From Blastobasis lacticolella (Eukaryota > Arthropoda > Insecta > Lepidoptera > Blastobasidae), in the NCBI GenBank assembly GCA_905147135.1, contig LR990049.1, positions 15,579,428 through 15,643,427 on the forward strand: a stretch of DNA of 64,000 nucleotides. The letters run 5' to 3'. Shown here piece after piece: positions 11,366 through 23,595 of this stretch. The notes below the pieces were generated by a model. The model did no database searches. It saw only the letters and a list, made by a program, of their open reading frames with translations, and had not been told where the DNA came from. Made by a program: the position numbers and the translations under genes. Numbering within the stretch: position 1 is the first letter of the stretch; each line of letters begins with the position of its first letter.

Positions 11366-12365
11366 GTGTATAAAAGTAGGTAGTAGTAGGCAAAAATGTC
11401 TGTAAAATGTAAAAGTGCATCGAAACTCTGAACTAAATATATTGGGGTCTTCGAGTAGATTTTTTACAGCGATAATAATGTTAGGTAGCGATCATATGCA
11501 AGGCGACAATAAATAGTCGTGTGAAAAGCTTTACGAGCTGATGTTCCAATTTTTCCCAATTAGCAACAGGACCTGATAACCGATTTTTGCTATTTAGGTA
11601 ACCATTCTATGGGCTTCGCGCGGCAGGCAAATGTGTCGAAAGTAGGCGATCCATTAAGCCATAAGCGCTCCACACGGCGGCCCGCCGGCCGCCCGACGCA
11701 CACAGCATAAAGTTGTCACAAAAAATACAAATGGCGCTGCGCAGCGGGCCCGCGCGCCGACAACAAAAGAAATAGCGCGAAAAGCTGAAATCACGGATTC
11801 CCTCGAACGTGTCGCACGTTTACGTATCGAGGTTTGAATAAAAGCACTTCTTTTTTTCGCTGGCTGTGCCTGGGGAAATTATGTCGGTGGGGAGGGTCGC
11901 CGCGGCCTATCGAATTTCCCTCATCGCGATTTTCGCCCGACACTCGAGTACCACTAGTATCACTCCGCAAATTCGCCTCCTCGTTTATTTATTCCGATTG
12001 TTCTCGCCGACTCTGGTCCTTAACCGAACGTGTTTGCGTAGAAACAGACGAATAAATTAATAATGTTGAACTTTCTCCTGTACTGTACACATAATTCATT
12101 AGGAGGGTCTAAACAAGATTAATTCGTTACCTTTTCGGGCGTGAGCTGCCTTATAAAACGTGGTCAGGGGCTACCGGCATGCGGTAACCACGTACCGTTT
12201 TTAGGATTCAATAAGTAGAGAAGAAGAGACGTGGTATTTGCATATATGAAACTTTCCCAACTTTTGGGCGCGCAAAGTAGTGAACTATGCAAATGGAAGG
12301 TAAATTTTTCACTCGTAAATAAATTCATCTTTTACTCCTTTACCGGTAAAAGTATACAGCGGTGG
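11366..12365. other. unique stretch with GC-rich patch
   Basis: Segment 11620-11780 is GC-rich (cggcggcccgccggccgcc). Short open frames at 11834-12060 are not recognisable. Nothing else is seen. Confidence 0.4.
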
Positions 12366-12369
12366 TGAC

Positions 12370-12645
12370 ACAAGGGGTTAGCTGTATGGTCTCCAGCAGA
12401 GTAGAATAGTTCCAACCCCTTTACACTCGCGCGTGTCATACGAGGCGACCGATGCTTTCGAGGCAAAATATCTAGAGTCGTCGTAGACTAGAAAATGGGC
12501 AGCAGCGTTTCCAATCGTTATATTTATAGCACTACTATATCGAACCCGCCTGCCAAGGGTGGAGATTATGGCAATAACCTCCCATTTTGAGGGAGAGACC
12601 CAAAGTCCTGCAGTGGACTGTTATGGGCTGTGTGGTGGTGGTGTC
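12370..12645 (+). repeat. R6 interspersed repeat, copy 1
   Basis: It shares the R6 landmarks with copies at 27.0, 30.8, 45.1 and 63.6 kb: a tgtccggcagagtagaat-like head, gaggcaaaagatc, cctgccaagcgtggagattatggcaat and tcctgcagtggactgttatg. It is non-coding; the class is uncertain, possibly a SINE with an unrecognised head. Confidence 0.75.
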
Positions 12646-13165
12646 AATATCATGTTGGTAACTGTCACATAAGCAATCCTGGAAATATATCCTTTACAGG
12701 TATTGTGCTATAGATAAGAAAATTACATAGAAATGTAATCCATAAACCCATTGCAGATACGATACAACTATTCCTAGTTCTTAAAAATCAACAACCCAAT
12801 CACAATCAACTCGCTTTGAGAAGCGATGATGAGTCTCCGAATACTTGCCTCTGCTAAAAGTCATCGACAACAAACACGAAGCAACTGTTTAAACGTACAT
12901 TGTCGAACAATGGTATTGACTCATTTATCAGAATGGAATTGTACAGGAAGTCAATAAAAATACCCTTCCGACGGACGCGGGGAGGCGGGGTGGGGGGCGC
13001 CTACCGTCTCCTGAAATCGTAGTGGTGACATTCAGACCACAATAGAAGGTTACGCAGGTATTGCTATATTAGCTTAGGACCGACATAATCTTATAGAATT
13101 AAGAGATTTTATAGAATAAAGAGAGTAATGCGTCGAAGTAGCCAAGATTACGTGTCATTTTCTAT
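12646..13165. other. unique stretch, nothing recognised
   Basis: Contains a short GC-rich patch (12970-13010). No gene is seen. Confidence 0.4.
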
Positions 13166-13169
13166 AATA

Positions 13170-13275
13170 ATTTATCGTCTTGACGTTAATGTCCCGATTG
13201 TGGTCTCGTGGGCTAGGGGTCCGCTTTGATTATAACCAGGATTTGGAAGATCAGGTAATTCAAGAGGAGAAGACA
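13170..13275 (-). repeat. SINE-A copy 6, 3' fragment
   Basis: It matches the family 3' end (gtcttgacgttaatgtcccg ... ccaggatttgg ... gatcaggtaatt), then is lost. Confidence 0.7.
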
Positions 13276-14050
13276 CTTGATATAAACCGGTAACCGGTTA
13301 ACATCAACGATCGATGTAACTAATTAGCATACTAACTTCATGTACCAATAAAATTTCAGGACCATAGGGGCGTTGTTAGTGAGGTGCCTCGAATGTGAAA
13401 AATTACGGTACCTTATGGCTAACTTATGCTTATAACTGGAACTTAACAGTGCGAAAATTGCTGCTTGGCGGAAGAAATAGGAAAGACGGTGGTAAAATCA
13501 GCTGCAGTCCCACATTTAATGTATGGTAGGGGGTTAGTTCTCTCTGTAGCTGACTGTACCCACCCCTGACATATCACCGGAATATTCACGGGTTTTAATT
13601 AAAATCACAAAAACATAATGTTTTAAACTATCGCGGTTATTGTGTCAAAATATCTCGTAAACAAAGGTATGCGGTAGGAAACCCGGAACTAACCTTTAAA
13701 ATTATAAATCACATTTATCTATAAAATTAACATTAGTCTTGACAGTACGTTCACCCACCGGTCGAAATACAAATCCACCTTTACACGTTTTAGGGTACCT
13801 AGCCCACAATTGGACTTTAGTCTCCCTTGAATTGAATTAATCTGTCCGTTCAGCATAATACCATACCTTGACGCCTATCGAAACGATAAATCGGATTACA
13901 AGGATGTCGGCGGTAAATACTGAATTTCGGCTAGTTCGGCTTTGTGGACTCGGTCGCACGCGAGTCACATATTTTTAACAAATTCCGTAAAAGCAAACAT
14001 TAGTCGAGCTTTCCAGAATTTCGTATAATATTTATTCAGCCATAATGCAA
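13276..14050. other. unique stretch, nothing recognised
   Basis: AT-rich sequence with no supported exon or repeat. Confidence 0.4.
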
Positions 14051-14057
14051 CAATACT

Positions 14058-14706
14058 GTACATAGTATAAAACAAAATCGCTTCCCGCCTTTTGCTCCCA
14101 TGTACCTATCTACTCGTATGTACGCCATACACTTTCCATCTTTTAAACTACGCAACGGATTTTAAGGCGGTTTTCAACAATAGATAGAGTGATTTAAGAG
14201 GTTTATAAGCTAGAAAAAAAGCGTAGGTAGATTTAAAGTAGGTGCTTGTACGTTGAGGTGCTGTCTTCTATTCCATTGCATCACTATACGAAAATTCGAT
14301 TGACGTGATCATAATTCACACGTAAGTTCCATTTTATAGTAAAGTAGATGTTTCCGCACCGTATTAAACAGCGAGGAATACCTAACGACTGAAATAATCT
14401 CGGGGGTAAATCAAATTAGAAGTTTTAAAGCAGGCTAAACGAGTACTCTCAGAAATAGTTTCTTCTGATGTAATATTTAATATCGGTTTATACATTTACT
14501 AGTAGACCCAACGCGACTTCGTTCTCTTACACCTCCTTTTCATCTACCTACCCTTCTTTTTCTTGCTTATAAACCTTCCTCTTAAATCATTTTATCTATT
14601 GTTGCAAACCGCATTAAAATCCGATGAGTAGTTTAAAAGATTTAAGTGCATATATATAAGTACATAGGGACAGACGGCGGGAATCGACTTTATTTTATAC
14701 TATGTA
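14058..14706. mobile_element. foldback-like element with long inverted repeats
   Basis: The left arm (about 14058-14225) and the reverse complement of the right arm (about 14540-14706) align along their length. Shared landmarks are tacatagtataaaa, ttcccgcc, cttttaaactac, cggattttaa, caacaatagata and gatttaagagg. About 310 bp of unrelated sequence lies between the arms. Single arms of the same family occur at 30.2 and 62.4 kb. No clear target-site duplication was seen, so two opposed insertions remain possible. Confidence 0.6.
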
Positions 14707-14971
14707 AAGATAAGATTACTACTTTGTATATAGGTACTGTTTTATGTTAATCGACAGATAAGGCATTGGCATTAGAAACACCAGGGGTATTACAAACTCG
14801 GGATACATTCCTCTAGCTGCAAATAGCCAAATGCTATTTACTGGCAGTTGCAGACGAGTCGTATGCTGAAGACCTAGCGAAGCCTGACCTGTTTGTGCAT
14901 GAAGTATAAATAAATAAATAAGTGCAGAAGGAAGAGTAGGAATGCGATGGATTATTACCACGTAGATTAAT

Positions 14972-15238
14972 GATCCTCTACTGATCCATGTTCCTGTTGT
15001 GCTCTCGGTCTCTGCCAGGGCCCTTGGGCCGGGGGGCCTTGATCATGATCCAGGATTTGGAAAGCTAATATTAATTACGGTAAATCGACTGCCATCTGAC
15101 CTCTGTGGCCCTCTTTACTGGGGCACCTGATCAGATTGGATAATTGTTACACATACAGTCCCCTGAATGTGCAGGTATACTCACGATGTTTTCCCTCACC
15201 GTAAGAGCATTGGGTAGTCTTCAACTAATGTACACCGT
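14972..15238 (-). repeat. SINE-A copy 7, lacking the head
   Basis: It covers the family body from the 3' end to the ttcaactaatgtaca segment. The tRNA-like head is absent. Confidence 0.75.
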
Positions 15239-15254
15239 GTTGATTTCTTTTTAT

Positions 15255-15482
15255 CAAACTAGCTTGCATTTGAGCGCCATCTTACCCAGTGATAAGTGGC
15301 GATGCGCTCGAAAATCGAGCATGCCAGTCTAGGAATAGCCTATTCACTCTAGCCTTGAAGGCACAATGATCAGGAAACACACTCGTAGGCAACTTGCTGC
15401 ATTCCTTAGCCATACGTATGATAAACAAGGAGAATCAAAGCAAACCGTGGGGATAGCTGAAAGATTCACGACGTAATAACGA
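15255..15482 (-). pseudogene. LINE relic, same family as 62715-63145
   Basis: It shares the order of motifs with the copy at 62.7-63.1 kb: agtgataagt, cactctag..ttgaaggc, gatcaggaaacacactcg, aggcaac and ggatagctgaaagattcacgac. These correspond to the C-terminal coding end and 3' region on the minus strand. It is degenerate and not translatable over more than short stretches. Confidence 0.6.
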
Positions 15483-15484
15483 CG

Positions 15485-16010
15485 GTAGATGTATTTAGAT
15501 GTATGGCAAGGGTTATCGCTTATATAAAAAACCTCTCGTACAATAACTCCTAACTCGCTACTTACCTCTTTGTCATTTTAGTACTAGTAGGTAGAGATAA
15601 AAATAGAGCTCCGGATAACTTTTCCTCGACGACACATTCTCGGAAGCAGGTGACTTACCTACTTAATAGAGGTTAACTTAATACATTGTAGGTAGTGCTT
15701 AGCTATTACACCGGATCTCTGAGAGTATCGCTTGAAGGCACCTGAGTAGCTTGGGAAATAATCTCATGCTCTAGATCTAGATAACGTTGCGATGTCCCCA
15801 AGCTTATAAGATTACGTACATTTTGCCAGTCAAGAGCGGCACTTACAGGAGTTCCTTGAGTAACCTAATATTTGGTACATTGGCGAAGTAACATGATTCC
15901 ATTTTCAGATAGTGTTTGTTTTATTAATTAAATTTACTCGAGACAAACAACATAGGCGTTGTACATAAATAACGTAGGCAGTTACTGACATAATAATCGT
16001 AATTAGTCTA
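15485..16010. other. unique AT-rich stretch
   Basis: No supported feature. Confidence 0.4.
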
Positions 16011-16014
16011 AATA

Positions 16015-16340
16015 GCTACAAACAGTTTTATGATTGAGTTTTCCCTTAACTAAATTGACCCTCATGGGCTGGGTACTCGCCACTATGTAGACCCTCTGTT
16101 GGTGTCCACGCGAAGGTTCGAAAGAACGTTTCTCGCTCGCATTTGGAATGAGCACCCAGCCGCAGTGTTGTCTTTGGACTATGACATGGGATCTTTCAAG
16201 AGGTATATTCGAGGTCTCATCAGAGGCGGGCAACGAATTAGTAGCGCCCGTGGTGTTGCTGATGTTAATAGGCATCGATGACCATTTTCCATCAGGTGGC
16301 CCGCTTGCCTGTTTGTCTGCCGTATAACATTAAAACCCCC
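16015..16340 (+). pseudogene. LINE-B relic, C-terminal coding end
   Basis: The plus strand reads LVSTRRFERTFLARIWNEHP and then LDYDMGSFKRYIRGLIRGGQ. This is the closing 'R.F...FL...WN.LP..VF..DYD...FK' motif of a widespread lepidopteran LINE family. It ends in a 3' tail (gcccgcttgcctgtttgtctgccgta) shared with copies at 22.1, 28.8, 41.5, 44.2, 48.8, 55.8 and 57.6 kb. Confidence 0.75.
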
Positions 16341-17085
16341 TAGACTAGAGCCTACTTATTCCATGAAACAAGACTAGAATAAAAAGCGTCTTGGCTAAGG
16401 TCTGCTTTTGCTTAATACATTACGAGATAAAAGGCTAACAGGGAAACAAACAAATACAAAGTGGGTAACAGAAATCGGATGAAACAAGACACAAACACGT
16501 AGCAGATATTCCAAATATCTATAAGAACGCGCTCTTTATAAAAATGGAAATGAAAATGCGTTGTAAAATGAAAATATTGCGCGGAAGGGAACCGAGAGCA
16601 AGACGTGATGTTAAAGCGGGTGTGAATAAAATTTGCAGCGAAGCGAAGAGGATCGTCTTGCATAACTTATAGTGCATCATTGCTTACACCGTGCACGTAA
16701 ACATAACATTGCTGCGGAGCAAGCAAATTGTTGTTATTGGGAACTAATACTTTCAATGTAACAGCGCAATGAAACGAGAATTTTATATTTTTTTTCTGGA
16801 AATATGATTTCTAACGCCATGAACTGTACGGAGGGTAATCCTCGGCACAGGAGGCCAAACGGCCGAGGGTTAAGAGAGACAGAAAGGAACTGGCGGCTGA
16901 TTATCTTGGCGTCTATGTCGTAGGTCGATCTCGAATTGAAAGAAAGAAAGAAAATACATTTTTTACTCAATAGTTAGAATTACAGACAACGGAAACATGA
17001 ATACTTAAAATATCTAAATTAAACCATACGTAGCCTCCCATGACACTGTCGGTGCCGCGGCGGCCAGCGTAAATGGTACTCACTC
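16341..17085. other. unique stretch, nothing recognised
   Basis: No supported exon; short open frames only. Confidence 0.4.
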
Positions 17086-17094
17086 AGCATGTGC

Positions 17095-17330
17095 TGTGAG
17101 GCGCAAGAAACGACTCACAGTGCTGGTATTCTGTGGACCCATTTTTTGGGTACATCACGGGCGTTAATTGGGTGGAATGAGCTCTGCCTGGACATGTCGT
17201 TTTGCCCCAAATTGACGGAGATCCGCTTTTCGGAGCTCTTCGGCGCTTTGGAACGCAAATATAACTTAATCGAATTGAATCTTTCATACTCACGATCGGC
17301 ACAATTCGATGATTTGCACACGACACAGAA
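17095..17330 (+). pseudogene. possible LINE relic
   Basis: A frameshifted WNEL-PGHVVLP motif near 17170-17210 recalls the C-terminal WNELPGHVFP motif of lepidopteran LINEs. The rest is not recognisable. It lies directly against SINE-A copy 8. Confidence 0.3.
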
Positions 17331-17337
17331 CTATGAG

Positions 17338-17735
17338 GGAGGGTCGGTGGCCGAGTGGTTAATGTATCCGACTCGTAAACGAGAGGGAACGGGCTCGAAT
17401 CCTACTGCGATCATGTACCAATGACTCTTTTATGAATTATTGTACATTAGTTAGTAAGAAATATTTTGTTGTTAATTTATATTGTAGAAACTTCCAATAA
17501 ACATTATGTCTATGTCTAATACTACCCGATGCTCTTATGGTGAGGGAAAAGATTGTGATGAAACCTGTACATTCAGGCGTCTGAATGTGTAACCATGATC
17601 CAATCTGGTCAGGTTTTCTGGTGGCAGGCTCACGGAGGTCAGATGGCCCTCATTCCACCGTAATTACCTTATCTACCAAATCCTCAAGGCGGACTCCGGG
17701 CGCTCGTGCGCGTAAGCACAAGCGGAACATTATAT
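17338..17735 (+). repeat. SINE-A copy 8, full length with internal insertion
   Basis: The tRNA-like head (17343-17415) has an A-box-like tggccgagtgg and B-box-like ggctcgaatcc. The body is interrupted after about 17455 by roughly 65 bp absent from other copies. Confidence 0.8.
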
Positions 17736-18160
17736 CGATCGTTATATTTTTTGTCTGATTCGGCTTTATTATTATGGATGGATGTTTGTCACTTTAGTAA
17801 AATAACTTTAGCATAGTTATAGTTAAAATACATGGGATAGTAAAATTAATAATTAAGTAAGTTATTTCACTGGTATACTTGTTGATCACTGGTATAATTG
17901 ATGTTTGTTACTCTGTTACGCAACAACTACTGAAGGGATTTTGACGAAATTTACTTATCAGAATAACGCATGGGCTATAATTTATTTCGAAACCTAATTT
18001 TGTTCCTATAGGACCGCCATAATAGAGTAAGTAGGTTGCCAAAGCACTCACGACACCCATGAAATTGTGAGTAACGATTGGGAATATGTATTACCAGACG
18101 TACCCACTGGGAACGTCACTAGGAACGACTGGGAATATTTGTTCCCGGCCGTACCCAGCA
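17736..18160. repeat. degenerate repeat and short tandem
   Basis: Segment 17930-18020 resembles old transposon tails (actactgaagggattttgac). Segment 18080-18165 repeats 'acccactgggaac / gactgggaatatttgttcccggccgtaccca' imperfectly. No gene. Confidence 0.35.
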
Positions 18161-18535
18161 GGTACTACCGAAAATGAATGTGAATGTCCATAGGCGACGG
18201 TAATAACTTACCTCCCTCTACAATAAAAAGTATATTAATAAAGTATACGCCATAAAATATTGAATTTTTTAATGATGCAAGCACAGAATAATTTTCATAA
18301 CGAAATAAAATGCATGTGGTGAACAAATAAACATGAGTTATGTCGTTTATTTTGCAAAATGAGGAACATAGCTCTGGCTGGCTGGCTAACTGGGCTGTTA
18401 TACGCGTAAAATGAATAAGAATGGGATCCCTACTATAGGATTTAACGTCATTCGGGAACAGTTTGTTCTTTATCTGTGACTGGTTTACTCTTGCTGTAGT
18501 TTTACATAGTTTTCTTAAGTTACTAGACATATAAT

Positions 18536-18670
18536 ATATCGGGCGCGGTCCGGCTCTGCCTGGCATTGTCGGGCGCTCTGCCATCTCTGTCTGGTATTGT
18601 CGGCCACGGTCCGGCCGTGGTCGGCCGTGGTCGGCGTGGTGAAAGTATGCTCCGGCCCTGGGCCCGGCCA
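18536..18670. repeat. GC-rich short tandem repeats
   Basis: Imperfect tandem units such as ggccgtggtcggccgtggtc (18611-18630) and tctgcctggcattgtcgggcg repeat within about 130 bp. They create the start of a 168-residue minus-strand open frame (18165-18671) that looks spurious. Confidence 0.5.
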
Positions 18671-18671
18671 A

Positions 18672-19640
18672 CGTGTCACAGTGTGTTTCCTTCCAACTTC
18701 CCTACTCCCCCTCCTTTTTGAGGTTGAAAGAGATTTTTAATGTCATAATAAAAAAATTAATTTAGTGTTCGAGTTTGAGAGACTTCGCAATCACACTAGT
18801 GTATGCCTCCAACAAACTTACAACACTCACAAACAATATGGACTCTATAGGAAATTAAAATAAATTGTTCTATTAACAGTGCTAAACGCTTGCGTGCCTG
18901 TCTGTTACGTAAAGTATTTCTAACTACGTAAAAATAATATGGTAATCCCAATTTTTTATGGCTTATTCTAAATAACTACTCCGTGTCATCAACAGTGAAA
19001 TATAACTACTTATTGCTAGGTGCGAAGTGCAAGTCGGTAAGTAACCACATAGGTGATTCCCCAAGCTTAATTCAGGTTTTTTATTTAATTTAAATATAGA
19101 ACTTAAGAGTTAACACTGTTTGCGAGTGTAATATTCGGCACTCGACTCAATGGCTCCCTAAAAAAACTCTCTCAGTGCTCCCGTGCGTCATAGACAGATT
19201 TTCCGGAAAACTGCGAAGTAGGTACTCGAGGGACCGTTCAAAGTTCGGTTTCGGGCGTAAACAGCGGGGAAACCGATTGTAAATTATAAATTAATCTATA
19301 GAATGCTTGATGACGTTACTTCGGGTAGGAATTCCCATCACTAATAACCGGTACTTATTTTATATCGATAAAAATAATATAGTAAGTGTAATGATAAGCA
19401 ATATCCAGTATTATATGTGGATTAAAACACAGAGATAATCTTTAAGCTTCATCAAAGTATTAGCATGAGAATTTCCCTAAAATTAATTCGTAAGTTAGTT
19501 ATCTTTCGACGGCAATAAAATACTTATATGATGATTGATTAATCCCCTTCACTTGTCGAGAGCTCCCCGCCCTCGTATATTTAGGTAAATGGGTTACATT
19601 AAAAATGCTATATTACAGTAAAATACCATCATCATCAATA
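18672..19640. other. unique AT-rich stretch
   Basis: No supported feature. Confidence 0.4.
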
Positions 19641-19659
19641 GCCCACCCTCCTTCTGGAG

Positions 19660-19860
19660 GATTTGCCATAATGGATGGTTTGAGAATATTCATACATGAC
19701 AAGCAATGGACTGACGTCGCCGAGTCAGATGCGAGAGCCAACGGCTTAAGATGTGAGGAGGCCGTCGACCAGGCGAAGTGGATAAGAAAGAGCAAGAAAG
19801 GGGACCCTGGTTTCAGACTGTTGCCGTCTACTGCTGAACTTACGTCTACGTTAACGTAAA
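19660..19860 (+). pseudogene. retrotransposon relic, C-terminal end (RTE-like)
   Basis: The plus strand encodes KQWTDVAESDARANGLRCEE, AVDQAKWIRKSKKGDPG and then a stop. The pattern 'RW.D....D....G....A.DRAKW....RKADP' is the usual closing of lepidopteran RTE-like polyproteins. A similar fragment is at 32225-32320. Confidence 0.6.
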
Positions 19861-20094
19861 TAATGCCATCAGTTCCGATTCTGGTTAGTCCTCATCCATC
19901 CGCTATTCTCCACTTTTCTAAAGTGGTTGGCCCATCGCGATTCAGGGCATCCCAAACGAAGCTTATACCCAGTCTCCATTCCAAAATAAGTCGGCTCCAC
20001 CGACCAAAGTCCGCCTGGAGATATCCAGCCCAATTCCCTTTCGTCACAATAAGCTTGTGCATGAAATCGGTTACTTTAGTTTTCTGACGGATAT

Positions 20095-20258
20095 TATTAA
20101 TCCAGGATTTGGCGGATCAGGTAATAACCGTGGAGCGACTACCATCTGACCTCCGTGACCCTGTTAACAGAGGAATCTGATCAGATTGGATCATACACTC
20201 AGTAGCCTGAATATGCAAGATTCATTATAATAATCAACTAATGTATTAATATAACTAA
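20095..20258 (-). repeat. SINE-A copy 9, internal fragment
   Basis: It covers the central body (ccaggatttggcgg to caactaatgta) without the 3' end. A detached head-like piece (ggcaccggggatcgaactcgg) is at 20393-20430. Confidence 0.65.
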
Positions 20259-20434
20259 TTTGTTTGCAAATTTTGTTTTTGCCTGTAATTGGATAGGCAC
20301 TAACAAAAGGAATGAAAGATAAAAGAACGAATAAAGAAAGTAATAACCCAGAAATAGGTCACAAAGGTAAGGTAGGTAGGAAAGGTACATTGTGGCACCG
20401 GGGATCGAACTCGGTACTTCCCGCTTAATGTGGA

Positions 20435-20818
20435 AAACTGTCTATTCACACAGATTTAAATAGCGCAACCAAACAGTCAAGCGTGTCTCTGGTAGGATCA
20501 CGACTTTGTGTTAACCCACTAGTGGGATAGTGGAATCACGATTCCGGAGGGAATCTCAACACTGGGCTTAACCTACCTTTCTTTTTGTGGCAGTGTCGGG
20601 TATAAAATAGGTACCTATATCTGTCAATAAGATAATATTTACGTGTAATCCGACAATTCTCACTAGCTTACGAAGTGGATTAAGAAGCCTTATTATTATT
20701 CTCTCTCAGCTGAATTTATGAGAAGGGGCTTATACCCCGCAAAAGGGCCATTGATGATGATGAGCTGAGATCAAAGGTAGTAAGAAAAACGTCGAAAAGC
20801 CCCGGCCTAGTATAAAAA
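20435..20818. other. unique stretch
   Basis: No supported feature; a short ATG/ATC-rich patch lies near 20750. Confidence 0.35.
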
Positions 20819-20820
20819 TA

Positions 20821-21082
20821 AATCATCGCGGCGTTAATGTCCCGGTGGTTCTCTCGCGAACGAGAGCCGGGGCCCGCCTTGACCATGCCCTAGGATTTCG
20901 CAGATCAAGTAATAACAGTGGAGTGACTGCCACCTGAGCTCCGTGACCCTGCTACCAGGGGAACCTGCCCATAATGGATCACGGTTACACATTAATTCGC
21001 CTCAATGTGCAAGTTTCACGATATTTTCCCTCACGCACGTAAGAGCATCGGTTAGTATTCAACTAATGTATGTAATTCAAGC
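20821..21082 (-). repeat. SINE-A copy 10, lacking the head
   Basis: The body is complete from the 3' end to the ttcaactaatgta segment. Confidence 0.8.
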
Positions 21083-21094
21083 TCGGCCAAGTAA

Positions 21095-21300
21095 ATATGT
21101 CTCAAACTACTGAATCGATTTTAATTGAACAAATCACAAAATAAACCATCGCGATTAAACTGACTTTCAAATAAATAAATCCGCATTAAAATCTGTTCGA
21201 GAGTTACGATGCCACATACAGACACCTACACCCAGATACACACATCAATCTTATAACACCCCTCGTTTTCGTCGGGGGAATAATATATAGTATAGCTAGT
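21095..21300 (+). repeat. R7 interspersed repeat, copy 1
   Basis: It shares with 27985-28194 the order actactgaa(t/c)cgatttta, gagttacgatgccacagacagacac, cttataa(c)acacc and ttttcgtcggggg. Such 3' tails are common in Lepidoptera. The class is not certain. Confidence 0.6.
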
Positions 21301-22135
21301 GTCAAATAAGAAGAGACTTGGCGGATCACGTGGTTCGACTTGCGCTGCATACGATTACCTGCGCGAAATCCCCTCCACTGCCATTTGACAGGTCTCTTCT
21401 TTCGTGAAGCGGATTATACGGCGGTTCATGTCAAGCAACTTCTCCTTTTTGGAAAATCAGACGAAGTGGTTATTTATGAGCGACGTCACCAGCGACATGC
21501 TTATGAACACAATGTTGTTTATTTGTAATTTCTGAACCAGCACAAATAGCTTGTGATTGAAAATCAATATTTTCCTAGTCAACAAGTTAGCTACGCAGAC
21601 ACCATTTGTAACCAAAGCAACAGCGAAGTAAAAGTTTGTTCAAGAATTTGCTAATATTCGTAAAAGTTTCAGCCAAACATGTACAAATCTTGCCAAAGCG
21701 TATATTTTCGATTGAACAGAGTGGATGTGATTCTAAGGGTCACAGTAAAGGGCCGGTAGACATAATAGGGCTGCTGGGGCCTCATGAAATATCGCCTTGG
21801 AGTCGCGAGCCGGCTTAACTCTGCTACCGCAATCCCGTCTAGAGTTTAAAAGAATATTCCTTGCCGGAAGATCGGAAGTTTTACTTTTTACGAGATCTTT
21901 TCCATGTGTCAGTTCCCTCTATACCGAATACCAAAATTGGTTAGGAAATATTTTGCTGCCTATGGTACAGTGGGTTTAGTAAACAGTTTATGTGGGTGGT
22001 ACTTTGATTGTTTATTATTCCTATAGATTTAAACCGAATTTATGCTTCAATCGCTTTGAGTTTACTTACGACTCAATCATAACAAAAAACAATTATTATG
22101 TTTTATCAAACGAGCTCAAAGCCCATCTAGAAGCG
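21301..22135. other. unique stretch
   Basis: Short open frames (21340-21528, 21636-21979) are not recognisable. No gene is supported. Confidence 0.35.
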
Positions 22136-22138
22136 ATA

Positions 22139-22335
22139 ACTGGATGTGGAATGAGCTCCCAGACACAGTGTTTCCTTTGAACTATGACAATGATCGTAAA
22201 AGAGGTATATTAAAAACCTCTTCAGAGCTCCAACGCGTTGGTAATTCCTCTGGTGTTGCTGATGTCCAAATGCGGTGGTTATCATTTTCCATTAGCTGGC
22301 CCGCTTGCCTGTTTGTCTGCCGTATACCATAAAAA
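22139..22335 (+). pseudogene. LINE-B relic
   Basis: Closing motif tggaatgagctccc ... gtgtttcctttgaactatgac, then the family 3' tail ending in cttgcctgtttgtctgccgt. Confidence 0.7.
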
Positions 22336-22535
22336 AGAACTGTCACCCACAAAATTTACAAACCATGAGTACAAATATGCAGAACTACTGGTTCGTTGTC
22401 TCTTGTGAGGTAAGGATGAAGATGATTTGCTTCATTATTAGATTATTGGGCCGGCTACCTTAGGTCCGATTTTTGTTATTTATCGTTATTTTGTAACTAT
22501 ATTCAATAGTATAAGTTGCTCAGAATTCAAAGTAA

Positions 22536-22703
22536 ATCAACCATGACCCAATCTCGTCAGGTTCTCCTGTTAACGAGTTCGCGGAGGTCAGACGGCAGTG
22601 CTCCACTTAATTACCTGATCTGCCAAATCCTAGATCCTGCTCAAGGCGAACCCCGGGCTCTCGTTTGCGAAAGTACAACTGGGACATTAGCGGCAAGATG
22701 TCC
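22536..22703 (+). repeat. SINE-A copy 11, 5'-truncated
   Basis: 3' half of the family from aaccatgacccaatct to gggacattagcggcaagatg. Confidence 0.75.
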
Positions 22704-23220
22704 AGAATTTAGCGTAGAAAAAATTTACTGATTTGTATCTAAATTGGAACTCCCACTATGTACTTAACGAATAATTTTGTTTCAAGCAATGGTTTTTACC
22801 CAACCTACGTTTAACATGCCTAATATATACACGAAACAACAAAATAATCATCAGATAACAAATCAGCGGCTATTATTAAGCTAGCCGCGCCCAGTATCGC
22901 ATGGAAGTAATACAGACGCACTTATCTTTTACGCAAAGATATTTCTTGCCAGATTATATTCTTAGGGAAACTCGTCGGCATAGCGGCCGACAGAAATGGT
23001 GGGGAAATATTACACACATTAGTGTTGTGATTTGTAGGTTGGCTGCGGCGTGTGTGCCGCTCGATGTGCCTCTTGTTTTTCACGTCCCAGTTTCCATTAC
23101 GGGGAGGAACAAAGAGGGCTAAAACGCTGTTTGTCCTGGCCAACTGTTTCAAATTCTCTCGCAAACAATACTTGTAGCGTTATTATGCGTTTTTACAGTG
23201 CACGTTCTCGGTTCTTTTTT
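22704..23220. other. unique stretch
   Basis: Open frames at 22901-23164 overlap on both strands and are not recognisable. Confidence 0.35.
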
Positions 23221-23221
23221 T

Positions 23222-23340
23222 TTTTTTACCACCATGGTGGCAAACAAGCTTACGGCCTGCCTGATGGTAAGCAGTCACCACAGCCTATGGACGTTTGCAA
23301 TACCAGGGGCATCACCCACGCGTTGCCGACCCCGTAAAAA
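23222..23340 (-). repeat. R5 repeat copy (LINE 3' tail-like)
   Basis: The oligo-T start and the segment gatggtaagcagtcaccaca ... atcacccacgcgttgccgaccc form the reverse complement of 29440-29562. R5 is related to the LINE-B 3' tail. Confidence 0.65.
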
Positions 23341-23595
23341 CCTTTTAACCCCTTTCTAAGTGAATGCACTGACACGACTGTATGATTGGTCAGTTTTAGT
23401 CATTTTGACGGACGCATAGTGCTGATCGCCACTTAAGTATTGTCAGTTGGAACGGAATTCTGTGCGTTTGCGCGCATTAGACTTCATAGTTAGGTTTCTG
23501 AATATGTATTAGACACACGTATTTATTCATGAGCATTTTCTAACTTATTATAACTACCTATAACATATAAATGGCAAGAAAAGGAAAGGAAAGGC
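23341..23595. other. unique stretch
   Basis: No supported feature. Confidence 0.35.

Noticed and set aside
17084..17424. Overlapping open frames of 68-111 codons on both strands
   Set aside because: They fall on a degenerate LINE-like segment joined to SINE-A copy 8, and none keeps a recognisable domain.
18165..18671. 168-codon minus-strand open frame, the longest in the window
   Set aside because: Its N-terminal part is read from GC-rich short tandem repeats, the rest is AT-rich and resembles no protein, and no splice or promoter support was found.
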